A DNA stretch of 64,000 bases from an uncultured Pelagibacteraceae bacterium (GTDB lineage: Bacteria; Pseudomonadota; Alphaproteobacteria; Pelagibacterales; Pelagibacteraceae). A model generated the notes under the pieces. That model made no database searches. It saw only the letters and a list, made by a program, of their open reading frames with translations, and was not told the origin of the DNA. Position numbers and translations under genes: made by a program. Positions 63,472 through 64,000 of the stretch are shown one piece after another; within the stretch, counting starts at the first letter, position 1, and each line of letters opens with the position of its first letter. Location of the stretch: the NCBI GenBank assembly GCA_902596915.1, contig CACJVQ010000005.1, positions 1 to 64,000 on the forward strand, given 5' to 3'.

Positions 63472-64000
63472 GAATACTCTCAACAAAATACTTATTGTAG
63501 ATTTTGGTTCTCAATTTACACAATTAATTGCTCGAAAAATTAGAGAATTAGGCATTTATTGCGAAATTGTAAGTCACAAAAAAATAGAAAAGTTCAAAAA
63601 TTTTGAAAACAATATTAAAGGTATTGTTTTATCTGGAGGACCTTTGAATGTTTATGAAAGTAAAAAAGTAAAATTTAATAATAAAATTCTAAAGCTAGGT
63701 ATACCCGTACTAGGTATATGTTTTGGCCATCAAATCATCTCAAAAGCTATGGGTGGAAGCGTAAGAAGCTCTAAGTATAGAGAATTTGGACTAGCAGAAG
63801 TAAAAGAAATAAAAACAAGTAAATTAACAAAAAATTTTTTTTCTAAAGGAAAAAATAATGTATGGATGAGCCATGCAGACCAAGTAACAAAATTACCAAA
63901 AAACTTTAAAATAATTGCACAAAGTGTCAATTCTAAGATGTGTATTATCGAAAACGTAGAAAAAAAAATGTTTGGCATCCAATTTCATCCGGAGGTAAGT
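63461..64000 (+). CDS. guaA: GMP synthase (glutamine-hydrolysing), 5' part
   Basis: [66 protein letters not shown]; runs off window end. Confidence 0.93.
   Translation, partial: MRLENTLNKILIVDFGSQFTQLIARKIRELGIYCEIVSHKKIEKFKNFENNIKGIVLSGGPLNVYESKKVKFNNKILKLGIPVLGICFGHQIISKAMGGSVRSSKYREFGLAEVKEIKTSKLTKNFFSKGKNNVWMSHADQVTKLPKNFKIIAQSVNSKMCIIENVEKKMFGIQFHPEVS

Overview
This is an AT-rich, tightly packed chromosomal window. It looks like a SAR11/Pelagibacterales-type alphaproteobacterium, inferred from base composition, near-absent intergenic space, a proteorhodopsin-ferredoxin-ferredoxin reductase cassette and protein character. Content is almost entirely core: carA (partial), yqeY, dnaG, rpoD, two tRNAs, mlaC/mlaA, an AmpD-like amidase, rnpB, a full dcw cell-wall/division cluster (mraZ-ftsZ-rsmH-ftsL-ftsI-murE/F-mraY-murD-ftsW-murG-murC-murB-ddl-ftsQ-ftsA-lpxC), bamD, ligA, an M24 peptidase, uvrD, an AsmA-like protein, fumC, a MazG-like protein, ygfZ, a dihydroorotase, prpE, proteorhodopsin with ferredoxin and reductase, gst, dksA, two glycosyltransferases, a DUF1800/DUF1501 pair, umuDC, two GFA-family proteins, a glycerate-kinase-like protein, tolC, recA, alaS, icd, psd, pssA, a GT8-like protein, rlmE, guaB, a TPR protein and guaA (partial). 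I saw no CRISPR array, prophage, transposon or obvious defence island. The points most worth checking are: a tRNA-Val(GAC) with coordinated substitutions through its D/T-loop elbow; an exact 10-bp-period CCCA triplet over a near-consensus promoter at mraZ (candidate MraZ operator); ftsZ at the front of the dcw cluster; three tandem inverted repeats just upstream of a blue-type proteorhodopsin; an exact GAAC-N7-GAAC box at umuDC with a related box at recA; loss of zinc ligands in DnaG; an IMP dehydrogenase without CBS domains; a fused MurE-MurF; and a set of convergent gene ends with no room for terminators. No clearly new multi-gene system was found.
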